From: Kappaphycus alvarezii
Taxonomy: Eukaryota > Rhodophyta > Florideophyceae > Gigartinales > Solieriaceae
Reading direction: 5' to 3'
NCBI GenBank assembly: GCA_002205965.3
Contig: NADL03000021.1
Location: 310,001-374,000 of the forward strand
DNA length: 64,000 nucleotides
Shown: in pieces, positions 42,744 to 54,480 of the stretch
Numbering within the stretch: position 1 is the first letter of the stretch
How the letters are laid out: each line of letters starts with the position of its first letter
The notes under the pieces: generated by a model
Seen by the model: only the letters and a program-made list of their open reading frames with translations
Database searches by the model: none
What the model was told of the DNA's origin: nothing
Made by a program: the position numbers and the translations under genes

Positions 42744-43456
42744 TCAGTGGCTAGCATGCTGCGACTTGTCCCAAAACTTTTTGTAAACCTCCACACCCCT
42801 CTGCTTGTTCTTGTCCATAAACTCCTCAACCGAATGCTTGAGCTGCGGAATGACCTTGTCATCTCCCGAGTAAAAGTACATCTGAGGGGAGGGGAACTGA
42901 AATTTTCTCAACGCATCCTCTGCAGCACCATACCATTTGCGAGCCTGAGTAACCCAAAAAAAGGTACCCACAAGTCGCTCCCACCCACCCTTGGGCAACA
43001 CCGGGCAGACCTGATGCAAGCCTTTTGCAACATCATGCGGAAAGATTGGGGCTGGGCCCGAATCAAACACAACGCCGACAACCTTTTCACGAAAGCGTTC
43101 CAACTTTTCCGTCTCATGCCTCAAGCTCTCCAGCAGCAAGCCATAAATCCCCGTGCCAATAGAAAAGGCATGAATCAGAACCGGCCTATCCTCTGGCAAA
43201 CTGTCATAAAATTGCCAATACGGGCAGCTTGCTTGCGACTGCTAGGCGGAAAAAAGGCGGTCCTCATACCATTCAACACAAAATGAACCTCATATCCCAA
43301 CTCCTGGTAAAACCTGGTATACCTTCTCAAATGCTTCTTCTGCGCGCCCATCCAACTCAAAATCAAAACCACAGGCACCGAAGTATCCGCCACCAACTGC
43401 CCCGCCCCCTTGACCCCCAACACATCACCCATAGCCACCAAATTAGCGACAGCCAT
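42744..43456 (-). CDS. TMEM53/DUF829 alpha/beta-hydrolase-like protein
   Basis: DUF829 proteins (TMEM53 in animals) are alpha/beta-hydrolase-fold proteins, membrane-associated in animals. The ATG at 43456 begins a hydrophobic lead, then the family signature VVLILSWMGAQKKHLRRYTR (residues 29-48) and YQELGYEVHFV. The nucleophile elbow is FSIGTG (Ser about residue 99). FDSGPAP, YFYSGDDKVIP (with the acid Asp) and a C-terminal His-rich SQHASH follow. A single missing base in an A run near 43209 splits it. With one base added the length is 237 residues, normal for the core domain. The longer minus-strand frame upstream to 43952 may be an N-terminal extension or leader. Confidence 0.82.
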
Positions 43457-43952
43457 ACGATACGCTCATTACACCGCCCCTCATAACCACATGAACGCCA
43501 GGCGCAACCCCCAAGAAGGGTCCACCTCCCCCCCTCATCGTCATTCTCCTCCCACCACCATGTGGCTGCTCCACCACCACCACGCCACCATACAACCCAC
43601 CACCACCACCACCAAAGGATCCACCCGTCATCCGCACAAGCTCTGCTATCTTCGCGCGACGGGTGGCTAGGCCGCGAAAGGCACCACCCGCACCGTACAT
43701 CAAGGCGCGGGCGCGCTTCCTACCGCGCTTCCATGACACGGAGTGGGGTGGGACGGAGGGGTCGGGGGGGCGTTCATGGTGAAGAGAGGGTGGGAGGGGG
43801 GGGGAGAGGGGAAGGGGGGGAGCGAAAAGGCGGGCGGGAGAGGCATGGTTTGGGTGGGTGGGTGGGGGCGAGGATGGATGCGTGGTCGCGGGCGAGTCTG
43901 CGTCGAGGCGTTGCGTGGATGGGAGAGTGTTAATATTATGATTGTAGCTCAT
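43457..43952 (-). other. Gly/Pro-rich upstream frame of the TMEM53-like gene
   Basis: A 169-codon minus-strand frame (43443-43952) ends just inside the TMEM53 start in another frame. It is Pro/Ser/His-rich at first, then basic and Gly-rich (GGSFGGGGGGLYGG). It could be an N-terminal extension joined by one frameshift, perhaps an organelle-targeting region, or just a GC-rich leader. Confidence 0.3.
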
Positions 43953-44720
43953 GCAGCGGCGGGGAATTTGAGGTTTAAAAGTAAATGAACAAGGGTAAGG
44001 CGGGGTGTAGCACCAGCACCATCCAATGTGCTGCCGTGGTGCCGGAAAACCCGTCAGTCGTCACAGCGGTGCAGCAGTGTGGGGTGGGGGGGGGGGTTAG
44101 ATACGACGGCGGCAATTGAAAGGGTTGTGGTTGTGGTGGTTAGGGTAGCGCTGCTCGATCCGTGCCTTTTTTTTTTTTGGATCATTTGGTGCGGCGCGGT
44201 TGCGAGGTCAGGCCGCTCGCTTGTGTGTGTTGCCCATTATGGATTGGCCACGTGGCGCTTGGGTGGGCAGATCTTTTCGCAGCCGGCTTGCTGATTGGCG
44301 GGGCAAGTCGTTGACAAATTGGCTTGGTGGGTGTGAAATTATCTTGCATCTGTTGTACTGTACTGTGCAGTACTGTAGGTCCGCTGTTGTTTGGGCGGTA
44401 ACTCGTTGACCACCCAGTTAGCTCGCTCACATTTACTGTAAGCATGGATATGGTAATGGCATATTTCGCGAAAAATTAGAGACTCGATTGAATGGATTAG
44501 TGTGGTGTACAGAATTACAGTACAGCGTTTGTTGCGCATCACGCGGTTACCGTAATCTGTCCATGTTGGCGTACTGTAAGTAAAGTGTGCACTGGCTCGT
44601 GTATTGTGAAAATAGAGTAAGGTAATACTCAATACAATTGTTCTGGACTAATCCAAGGTTTCATCCACAAATAACAAGACCTTGCTATTCGACATCTGAG
44701 AACTGTACTGTACACCCAAT
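43953..44720 (-). promoter_or_regulatory. Upstream region of the TMEM53-like gene with TACTGTA motifs
   Basis: TGTACTGTACTGTGCAGTACTG lies near 44353, with further TACTGTA or TTACAGTACAG sites near 44434, 44517, 44573 and 44704. A GGGGGGGGG run is at about 44086, and a T11 run at about 44167. The motif cluster resembles that upstream of the SPX gene. Confidence 0.4.
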
Positions 44721-46483
44721 GAGAGCTGTTGAGCCACTGACCAAATTGGCAGAGCTCAGCTTTTGCTTCACACGTAGCAATGCTATATTCCATTTCAGAT
44801 CCGAGTCCCAACGCCACTGGAGCGCAAGAGGGGATGGCGCAAGTGTTGGGAGCCAGACGAAACAATACAGGCACTTGCTCTTTTACTCCCTCTCAACGCC
44901 ACAACACCGACGGCCAAAATCCTCCACTAATGCCATCTGCATTCCTAGTCCACCATGAAACTATTCAGTACCCAATCGCCTTGTCACCTCGTCACCATGC
45001 ACGCGTGCATACAGATTCCGAACCTTCTGATACAAGCCATCCCAACCAGCAGAGTGCAACATTTTAGCCTAACGCAACCTTGCAATGCTCTCTTTATTTG
45101 TTTCACAGCAACGTGGAAGGGGGGATAGCATCTAGACGTCAGCAGTGGGGGATGACGAATCACACCAATCTATCAGGGCTCCGCCGCATTACACGCAGGA
45201 CCAGAGCCATTCACTGCATATCTCGTCTCGAGATTGCCAATTGTGCTGCGTTGGTGCACCACAGCCCAACCGCACTCGCATTTCCCCCCCTGGTACCTTC
45301 GAAAATCCATCCGATTTCCGCACACGTGCTACTGCCAGCCGACCGGGACGCCAAATTCACACCGCAAACATCATGTCTGTGTGTGTGTACACACACACAT
45401 ATCGAGATTGCGAGGCAGCTTATCCCCCCGCACGTCATTGCCCACCGTAATGGCCCGCACTCAGGAGGAGAGTAGCCCCGCGTGCAAAAGGACAATGGTC
45501 ATAGACGCCGCAACAAGATCAAGTCGCTCAGCCCGCGATTCGTCCTCTCGAGCACTACTGCCCTCTGCCTCTTGCACCATTTGAAATGCTGCAACGGCGC
45601 ACAACTCCCGGGCTCGGATCCCACATCGCGTCCATGTTTTGATGTCCCCCGTTCTCGTTGTGCGCCTGCGGTTGTGAGTGGTGATACTACTGCTGCTGCG
45701 GCGATGCTGAATTGATTTCCGAGCGCCCGTTGCAATCCCTGAGAGGGCTCCTGTGCTCACTCCTTTGGCTCAAATGTGCTCTCGACCGTCTGGTTGTCGT
45801 GCTTATTTGAGGGATTGAATGCAAGCTTCAGGGTCATCAATGTTGCAGAAACTGGGGGCTTCCCCAGCTACGTGCTTCAGAGCTTCGTTTTTCTCTGGGC
45901 AATGCTCAGAGACCTTAAAACTGCCTCACGCTATCCTGGACGCTCGGGACCGCCTCTACCACCAACATACAACCGCTGCCGTTTGAATAGCATAGGTATT
46001 GTTCCACCCGGTGGGTTGAACTTTATTGAAGAAGGGAACCTCGCCAAGGGGCCCACGTGGGCATAGCCTGGTGCCTCACATCATCTCCCTGTGCGTGAAC
46101 TATTTGGCGCTCTGCGAATGGTAGCTTGCATGCAATGAAATCCTCGGATCTACAACTGTCAGATTCCAAAATCTTAGCTTCCATCCAGCTTTTTCGGGGG
46201 GGGGGAATGTGGGGGGATTTAATATTTGAAAGATATGGTCGGTTTTTCGGGTGCTTTTGTCATTTATTTTCGCGCACTACTCTCCATAGTTGGTAAATTC
46301 CAAACACCTAACATAAAAATAAAAACAAAATAGGGTTTTCGTATGTGGGAAGTCATTTTTTGCACGGTTCGATTCCTCGCCGAAAGGAGGTCTAGATGGT
46401 ATCTTTTTACTGAATACGACCAAAAGTACCCAAATCACTACGTTTTACAGCATGAACGGACAAAAAGGGCATACACAGGATAA
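44721..46483. other. Intergenic, no gene recognised
   Basis: Overlapping frames on both strands (44780-45760) lack domains. A 96-codon frame at 45776-46066 is also unrecognised. A GGGGGGGGGG run lies at about 46195-46204. Confidence 0.45.
45379..45398. repeat. (GT)5(AC)5 perfect palindrome
   Basis: Five GT dinucleotides are followed directly by five AC dinucleotides, giving a 20-bp perfect palindrome that can extrude as a hairpin. It is probably a microsatellite. Confidence 0.85.
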
Positions 46484-47920
46484 TGGGTCAATTTGGGACA
46501 GCTTCCACATCACCGTCTTTTTCACTTCCGATCTCATTTGCAACCTCCCCATCCATTTCAAAGTCGTCTGGGCACTCCTCGTCCTCCAGAGCCTCCACCA
46601 GGGCGGCAGTTGGTCTCCATGGCGCTCTCGACGGCGGAAAAGACCAAGTATGCAACAAACTGGTAAGGACGAATCGGATTTACCTTCTCTTTTGCACTTT
46701 GTCCGCGACCTCCACAGCTTCTCTTAACAATACCACCACGCATTCTCTTCTTCTCCTCTCTCTTCTGGTATTCATCGATGTGCTTCACGAAGGCAGCGAG
46801 TATGGGACCTTCCATAGCACCGTTTTCGGACACTTTAATGACGGCAGTGTCAACTGGGAACCAAACGGGTTCTGTGAACCTTGCAATGATCCCATTTGGC
46901 TTTGCATGAAAAATTACTGATACTGTAGCCCACTACTTACAAGAAAGTCGTTTATCGCAATGATAAAGGAAGGAAATTCCAAGAGACAAGATGCATAAGC
47001 TACAATAACCACTGTGACGTGTTTAATAGAGCCATGAGATGATTTATTATACTTTAAACCCCAGGCTTCTCAGTAGGCGACGAAAAGACCCGCTGATGCT
47101 TACCATACGTTACATCGACAGCAGTCTCGTTCATGTTCCACAGACGATGAGGGTTGGAGAGTAGACCAGGATTCTCAGGCTCCAGACATTCCATTGCCTT
47201 AAAATATGTATTCACGTGAGCCTCATGCTCAGCTGCCAATTTGCCGGCCTCCTTGTTCCGATGCCTACGGTAGGTCACATCCCGGTTTTGAGCTCTGAAC
47301 GTCCGAATGGAGTCTCGACCTGGCACGCAGTTCTTCCAGCCTTCGCGTCCATCTGTGGCTATCCGGTCGAGGACATACCTGAAGCTGTGCACATCATCTA
47401 CGAAACCATGAGAAGATGCATTTATCATCGATTCCTTCACCATTTCTTTTTCAGTCTGTGATAGAACAGAAGGGCGACCAACTTGAGGTTAATCAGATTG
47501 CAGCTTTTGCAGCTCTTCAGTGTTCTCTCCTGCATGAAGCGTCTTAATTTTTCCAACACACATATAGGATACCTCAGTCATCCTTGAAATCTCTCGTACA
47601 GAATAGGCTTTTTCTTAATGAATTCCACGGCTTTGTTGCGGCGTTTGGATTGGCCTTGAGCCTTTTGAAGCCTCTCGCAGCGTCTTTTAGCCTGCTCAAT
47701 CATACTGGGTGGCATGGTGAATTGTCCTGCCTGCAGAGTTCGGGAAGCGACTACGGCTTGGACTTCAGTGATACTCTCGAGAGTACATGCTTCAAAGCAC
47801 TACAATTGTACTGCGAATTGCAACTTTAATGGCCAGAGAACCTGTACTTTGGTAGCTGTTTCGGTTGTTTTAGATTTGGCGCGAAATGTCCCAATTTAAC
47901 CCATGTCCCAAATTTGCCCA
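46484..47920 (-). mobile_element. pogo/Tigger-like DNA transposon remnant
   Basis: A minus-strand transposase is bracketed by inverted 16-mers: TGGGTCAATTTGGGAC (46484-46499) and its near complement at 47905-47920 (14 of 16 match). A third related block, CCCAATTTAACCCA, lies just inside the right end. Such short terminal repeats with subterminal copies are usual for this group. The element is about 1.4 kb. Confidence 0.6.
46488..47715 (-). pseudogene. pogo/Tigger-like transposase (DDE_1 type)
   Basis: The ATG at 47715 starts a basic helix-turn-helix-like N-terminus (MPPSMIEQAKRR, KRRNKAVEFIKKKP). After a frameshift near 47590, REISRMTEVSYMCVGKIKTL follows, then a stop near 47490 and LSQTEKEMVKES. 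The 47054-47443 part has NPGLLSNPHRLWNMNETAVDV. The family's first catalytic Asp in MDET is Asn here. SENGAMEGPILAAFVKHIDE (about 46775-46835) is later core sequence. An acidic tail, FEMDGEVANEIGSEKDGD, ends at a TGA at 46488. The residue change, stop and slips make it inactive. Confidence 0.65.
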
Positions 47921-48429
47921 CTGTGGAGAGTACGCACTTCCATTGTGATAGGATAGAGTCGTCCAAGTTTTAGGAGTTTCTTGAGGAATTCCTAGGGCAT
48001 GAAAGCAGGGCATTCTTAGTTTTAGTTTTTATCTCGCGTATAGTTTTGTTACAGTGCAGTAGTCTGAGAGCAGAGTTATCGATGTTTCCCTGGTAGCGCG
48101 ATAAGCCTCCGAAGAGGCACATTCAAAACATGGAGCGGCAGTTTAATTTCGACGTCTTATAAAAACGAAATATTCTGAAATATTTCATGTAATCCCATCG
48201 CCAATTCCAAGTTGCCTCCATTCATCAAGATGACAAAACATCGGCGTTATCGCCTTTCCGCGGGAAAAATCGGAACCCCCCGAGTTGCCATTATATTTGA
48301 AACATTCTCAATGCCCTCGCTTTCCCGCGCTTCCTTTTTTGGCCGTCTCGCAAAACAAAGGGCTCAATTGGCTATATATACCACCCCTCAATGCATACGG
48401 CCGCGGGTACCCATTACGTCACCTATTTT
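47921..48429. other. No recognised gene
   Basis: A short inverted repeat GAAATATT/AATATTTC lies at 48167-48186. The region upstream of the next transposase is AT-rich to about 48230 and then CG-richer. Confidence 0.4.
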
Positions 48430-49560
48430 CAGCCGTCGCAATCGAATTGTTGGATCAGCAGGTCGTAGCACGTCAAAAGGGGCTACAGAATTATGACGAA
48501 GTCGCGGATCTATCTGAAGAAGACGTTCAAGAGAATGAGTCGCAATCGCCGAAAATAGACCGTTTCTATGAGGAGGAAGATAACAATGCCATTATGAAGC
48601 TCACAAATTTCATTTTGAAAGAGTTCAGTGATGTATGGAACCAGTTCAAAGACCATATTCTGTCCAAGTGCAACACCGGAGTGGCTCCAAGTCTAACTTG
48701 AAGGCCAAGGACTTGCTGCTCATGACATTTGCGGTTCTTAAGCACAGGGCAAATTGGGAATGGCATACCTCTTCCATATGAAGTGCAAAACCTTCGAGAA
48801 GCGTATCACTCTTATAAATAACATAATAACTGATTTCGCATACAACCGTCTTGTGTCGTTTTATAAGAGATTCTATACTATAGATAAGCTTATTACAGGT
48901 AGGACAGTGTTCAATAAGTAAAAGATGTGTCGCTACTCCACGAACGTCACGTTTAAACAAAGTTTTCGTCCTGGTGGATCAATGCAAGAGGTCATCAAGT
49001 ACTTTTCTGGGAAGCACGAGCTTTACGGTTTTAAAGTTGACGTTTTTGTTTTACCTAACGGTTTGGCTATTGGAGTGAGCGAATATTACCCTGGAGCCGT
49101 TTCGGACATCGATAATCTTCGCGATATGATTGATTTTCATGATGATGCGCTGAAGAAGAGGGAGGAACAGGAAACGGATATTACCGACGGTTGCGTCGAC
49201 TCGTGCCGGTTTCGGACGATTGGGGAGTACTTTTAGACAAAAGTTATTTTGGTATTGAAAGGGATATAAAGGCTGTTATTCCAAAGAAGCAGCCGGCTGG
49301 CGGTGTTTTGACTCTCGCAGAGAGGATGGAGAACGAGGCGATATAGTCCGACCATATAATCGTAAAAAGTAATTTTGGTCGATAGGGTACACTATGGACC
49401 GTTGTTACTAACAAGTATCGTTGGAAGGAGGAGAAATATACAATATTTTAATTAACAGTAGATTCAAAGAACCTAATTTTGAAACTGATCAGCTTCGTGA
49501 CGAAGCCGGTCGTACATACCAGAGCTATATTGAGCGTTTGCGTGATAAATGTTAAAAGGC
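48430..49560 (+). pseudogene. DDE transposase remnant, Harbinger-like family 2
   Basis: The N-terminal part reads DEVADLSEEDVQENES and LTNFILKEFSDVWNQFKDH. After slips, KAKDLLLMTFAVLKHRANWEW follows, then MCRYSTNVTFKQSFRPGGSM (48925-48984), YFSGKHELYGFKVDVFVLP, PGAVSDIDNL with the second catalytic Asp, and WGVLLDKSYFGIERDIKAVI (49220-49280). SDHIIVKSNFGR follows, where relatives have a Glu in VENFFGR but this copy has Lys. LWTVVTNKYRWKEE ends the recognisable part. The loss of the Glu and several stops indicate decay. The family differs from the transposase at 23.8-24.9 kb. Confidence 0.7.
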
Positions 49561-50381
49561 GTAGACAAAACCAGGAGTGGTACCGCAAGATGCAACGATA
49601 GGGTGCGTTTTTGGTGGAGCTGTAATTGAGGACGAAGATGGTGGGATATCCGATGCTAAATCCAAATAAAATTTAGTTCTGTGATCCTGGCGGCCATGTA
49701 GGAATGGCAAAGATAGGCAGCTGCAGTCAAGCCTGTTACTGTCGAGATGGTTTGAAACGGGGCATATTTTGGCGCTAAGAGAGCGAGTTATGCACTATTA
49801 GATCGGCCATTCCACAAATTGGCCCTAATTCCACGAGGAAAAGGGCAGAAGCGCAGTAGGCTTATTGATTGAATGCATATAGATGCTTCTATTTAGTGTT
49901 CTAGAGTAGTTTAGGGCGATTTGGAAGTAACAAGTTTTTTTATCAGATATGTTTCATTTTAAACCCATTAATGGGGTAAAATTCAGTGTATAAGTGGCCC
50001 TTGATGCTGGGTAACGGCATCAAGACCCAGCAGATATTTTCCAACATCAATCAAAGTTAACATTTAGATTCATCTTATCTGTCTTCCTTTGCCCCAATTG
50101 GTCTTCCGTTTCACTTGTAACATTGCTATAACTATCTATCATGGGTTCCGAAGAGTGTTTTATCACTCTCTCGCGAGAACAGGACCCTTCTAGGGTGGAA
50201 GGATCCATACAAGTATCAAGTGGATAGCAAGTCAATAGTGAATATTTCAAGAGAAGAAGAAAGTTATTATTGAGTATATTGTCTCTAAAGCAGAATAAGC
50301 CAGAGAGTTCAAGGGCACTCAGGATAAGCTCGTCGTGTAAAAAAGGCCGTATCAGCTTCAAAATGCCTCGCACTTGTTCAA
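49561..50381. other. No recognised gene
   Basis: Decayed sequence between two elements. It may include the eroded LTR of the Ty3 relic that follows, but no second LTR was found for comparison. Confidence 0.4.
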
Positions 50382-53300
50382 GTGCAAAATAATGAGCTTA
50401 CACTGAACGATGGAGCAAAGATTATGTATGCTACGACCTTGTTTATTAGAACAGATGCGACTTTGAGGTTCATGAAAGTTGCTGCTGATACAGTTCCAAA
50501 TTCTTTTCCAAAGTTCAAGAATCTGAAAAGAGTCGAGTTTAATCAAGTGGATAGTGTTCAGCTTGCAAGAGAAAGGCTAAAAAATTCGAACCGGAATTAT
50601 TCTGTTGCAGAATTATCTGTCGCAGCTTATCTTTAATAGTTAAGAAATATAGCTCTAAGCATTGCAGTTATCTGAATGGAGAAATGTATAATAAGGTTCT
50701 CTCGGGACTTAAGCCGCAGGTTGAGTTAGGAGTTCTCAAGATTAATGTGGCTTACTTCGATGAAGCTATTCGAACCGCTCTAAATGTTGACAGCGCTTGA
50801 AGTGGAACTGTTGTGTACTCTAGGTTTGATAAATAGTAGAAGTATGTTCTACGCCAAACTCCCGTATCAATGGAGACCAATAATATGGAAAAAAGGTAGA
50901 TTTGTGGGCAAAGTCGAAACAAGAATCGTCGACTTGATCCGGAGAAAGGTAATTTGCAGGAAAAACACTAATTTGTTTGTCAAAAAGTAGTTGTAGGCTA
51001 TGGAACCATGATGATCGAAACAATAAGAATGCATCTAATTAATGCTGAAGTTACAGACAGAGACCCGGAAAACTAAAAGGTCCGCCGAAAGGAAAGAACG
51101 CTCCTTGACCAAATTGTGAGTAGCTTTAAGCTTCTTGTTGCAGAATCTAACCAACTAGGGCGAATCGTACGGATTCTAATGTTGAAAGAAGATATCTGCA
51201 GTGGTTATATCTTTTAAGTTGAGCAAAATCATATAGATCACTGGGTGAGAGTCTCGAAGGCTATTCTGATAACCAATACTATCGTTAAATGCCATGAAGA
51301 AAACTTACCAAAGATTGAGGAAGAAAATAAAATTGAGAAATTGATTACACTTGAGGGACATTGAGTGATGGTAAAGTGTTTAAAGGTATTTCGAAGTTCG
51401 AAACAAGAAAAGGTTTCCTTTTAAGAATTTAAACGTCTCTTTCAATCATTCGAACAAGAAGTCCAAAGAAAAAGCGTCGCAAGTCATCCAGGTAGCAACA
51501 TTGAAGATGGGTTCCCAAATATATACATTCTATTGGGTCACTGCAGATTGTAGATGTTATGTTCTTCTTGTAATGGCATGGCATATTGCGAAAAATACTA
51601 TTAGCGATTATCAAAAACGGATCGTTAATGTTGGTAATGATTGATTCCCATTATTGAACAGAATTCGCGGAAGTGAAAGTTACAAGCATTGGAGTTAAGA
51701 AATTCTAAAACATGATTAGGAGAAAGAATCATGGGAGATATTTCAATATTTATCTACTCCTTACTGTGAATGAGTTGAAATTGACTAAGCTCTCTGCAAT
51801 CAAATGTCAAAAGAATGTAAAATTGGGAAAGCTATTGTCTCGATTTAAGGATTATTCAAAGGAGACCTGCCTGCTGGACTATGACCAAATAGAAGTGTGA
51901 ATCATCGATTGAGGTTGAGAGGGGATCTAAACCACTTCATCTTCCATTAAGTGAATTATCTTCCGCGGAGCTGAAAGCTGCAAAGGAATATGTTGAAGAT
52001 TAGCTGAAAAAGTAGAAAATCAGGCCTAGAAAGGCAATGTTTGGATCACCGTTAGTCTTCGTACAATAATAATGAAAAATGAGAGGAGTTGTATATTATA
52101 GGGCCCAAATCGAATCATAAAAGGAACAATGCGCCCTTGCCTTGGCCAGACGAGATATTTGATAGGCTTTGTGACGCTACAATATTTTTAAATATGGGCT
52201 TCAAAACTAGTTTCCACCAGATTAGGGCGATGCTCGAAAAGATAGAGAGGACTGCCTTCAATACTAAGTGCGAATAGTTCGAGTATCTCGGAATACCAAT
52301 GGGCTTATGTCGCTCCTGCTACCTTTAAGTAATTAATAAACTGCATTTTATTACAGCATTGATTTTTTTATGATTGCTTATGTAGATGATCTTTCGATAT
52401 TCAGCAAGTATGAATAAATCCATCTAAAGCATTTGTAAATAGGGCTACGTCGGCTGAAATAAAATGAGTTTTATCTTTCTCCAAATAACGTGATTTTCTG
52501 AAAATGGAGATTAGTTTTTAGGCTTCATAGTCGGAAAGATGGTCCTCACGCCTTGAGAATAAGCCAAAGCCCCAAAATGACTGAGATTAGAAGTTTTATA
52601 GATCACTTCAATTATTCCGCAGGTTAATTCCTATGTTATCGAAACTTCAGCTCTTTGAAAGATCTGACAAAGAAAGATGTTGTTATGCCAAATAGAATAA
52701 GAAGTATGATATCCCTTTGCAAACGTGAAATATATCACTACTGAACCTCTTTTTTGTTGCCCTGTAATGGAACGAGAGTTTGGGAGGTCATCTGGCCTCA
52801 TCACAGTTTGAGATTGAAGGAACTTTAACGCAGATGGACGAAAGTGGAAAGGATCGGGATATGTACTGTTATTCGAAAAAGTTGTTTCCTATTGAAGGTG
52901 ATTATTCCGCAAATGATATTGACCTTCTTGGTTTGATATCTTCCCCTCAAATTTTCAGATGTTAATTAGAAGGTTCTTCTTTTGAAACATAACCATTAGG
53001 TCTTCAAGAATTTATTTAATAAGCCTTAGTTATGTCGCAAAGAGACAGGGCGCATTGAAACTCTTGGTAATTTTGGAATATTTCCAATCACTTTGGAGCA
53101 AGTAAAAGTCATATACTTGGTGATGCTGTGTCAAAAGCTCCTCATGTGATTAATTCAAAGGGTATGGATAAAACTTCTGTGAATGATGTGGAATTTTTAC
53201 CTACTGATATTGATGGTGTCCTTAGTAATTATGATTATTGCTTTGAACCTATTGTTAGGGCCTTGTATGGTAACTGGCCTTCTGATGAGACAAAGAAACT

Positions 53301-54150
53301 ATAGTTTGAAATGATGATTCATATGTTTGGGCGAGAAGGAAAACGACTGGTGTACGTTAAGAGACTGTGTGTTCCAAAGAAGATTGTTTCAGATGTATTG
53401 CACTTAGAACATGATTCGAAGGAAAGTGGGACATTTGGCTTTTGCAAAGACTTTATTGAGACTTGAGAACTATCATTGGAGGCACAAAACACGTCATGTT
53501 CAAAATCATGTTCAAAGATGTATTCGTTGTCAGCAAGCAAAAGATTCAAGTCAGAGAAGAAAATGACAGTTCCCACAAACTGGCATTACAGTACATCTTA
53601 CAAGGACCAGAGATAGAAAAAGATGCAGCTAAGACATGTGTTAATCTTCTTACAAGAAGATTTGATTTCATTCCTCTTAATGTAAATGATACAGCTGAGA
53701 AGTTGCGACTCCGTTCTTTGGCAATATCTTCAAGCTCAATGTTATACCTGATAAAATTTTCTCAGAGAGAGATCACAGGTTTTCTTCAAAGTCCTGGTAA
53801 GATATTATGAATATTTGTGGAGCGACGTTGAAAATGTCAGCAAGTCGTCATCCGTAGGCAGATGGTGCGTCTGAAATTATGAATAGTTTGGTTCAAAACC
53901 ACCTACGATGCTACTTCTCTTATCATCAGGATGATTAGGATGAACTTTTACCTGCTGATTAGCTTACTTATAACTGTTCTGTGACTGAAGATTCTGTAAT
54001 GTCGGGATTTGACAAGTACTTGAGATATAATCAAAATAAACCTCTTCATATAAAGGGCGGTGATATTACATGATTCTAATGTTCACTGAAACCTATTCAG
54101 CTGCGGAATTTGACCCAAAAGATTATTCTAAGCAGGTTCAAAGGGGGGAT
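50382..54150 (+). mobile_element. Ty3/gypsy relic 3
   Basis: Plus-strand remains are in Ty3 order. Gag has LSGLKPQVELGVLKINVAYF (about 50697-50760). RT has DEIFDRLCDATIFLNMGFKT and FHQIRAMLEKIERTAFNT (52150-52270), catalytic YVDD at 52379-52390 and FLGFIVGK near 52520. RNase H has TLTQMDESGKD and YSANDIDLLGLI (52820-52945). Integrase has NYHWRHKTRHVQNHVQRCI and CQQAKDS (53465-53550), ASRHP-ADGASEIMNSLVQNH near 53840-53905 and SYHQDD-DELLPADLLTYN (53920-53975). The segments span different frames with stops. LTRs were not found. Confidence 0.82.
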
Positions 54151-54261
54151 TTTTGGGTTCTTTTAATGCATGGAAGATTTGGTCGGTTATATTCATGAGG
54201 CTAATACGTTATGCGGGATAAGTCCTCGCTGATGGGTAAAACTACATTAAATGACCTTGCT

Positions 54262-54480
54262 TACAGGGCCGTCCCAGTGCCGACGAGCAGGCATGCCACA
54301 TTGGACATGACGGCCGCAGCAGCGTACCTTTGAGTAAGCACCGCTCTAACCATCCTGTAGGTATCCATCGCTCGAACGCCCACGTTCCGCGCGACATCGG
54401 TTAGCACCGTGTACGCGTCTGGGTGCCAGCCTCCGAGGGTGAATACTGGGTTCAAAGTAGTATGAGGAGAGTAACGTACC
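54262..54480 (-). pseudogene. C-terminal scrap of a non-LTR retrotransposon, copy E
   Basis: An uninterrupted 73-codon minus-strand frame holds LGGWHPDAYTVLTDVARNVG, then LTQRYAAAAVMSNVACLL. The GGWH-x-D, VARNV and QR boxes match scraps C, D and, loosely, A and F. It lies at the edge of the Ty3 relic in opposite orientation. This is the cleanest example of the shared C-terminal domain. Confidence 0.7.

Noticed and set aside
44780-45760. Several overlapping frames of 90-130 codons on both strands
   Set aside because: No domain, no consistent strand, and similar length in several frames. This fits GC-moderate random sequence.
46366-46376. GGTTCGATTCC, a perfect tRNA B-box, followed by a CG-rich stretch
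   Set aside because: The flanking bases form a poor T-stem (about three of five pairs). I see no A-box or acceptor stem at the right distance, so no tRNA is called. A tRNA-derived SINE remains possible.
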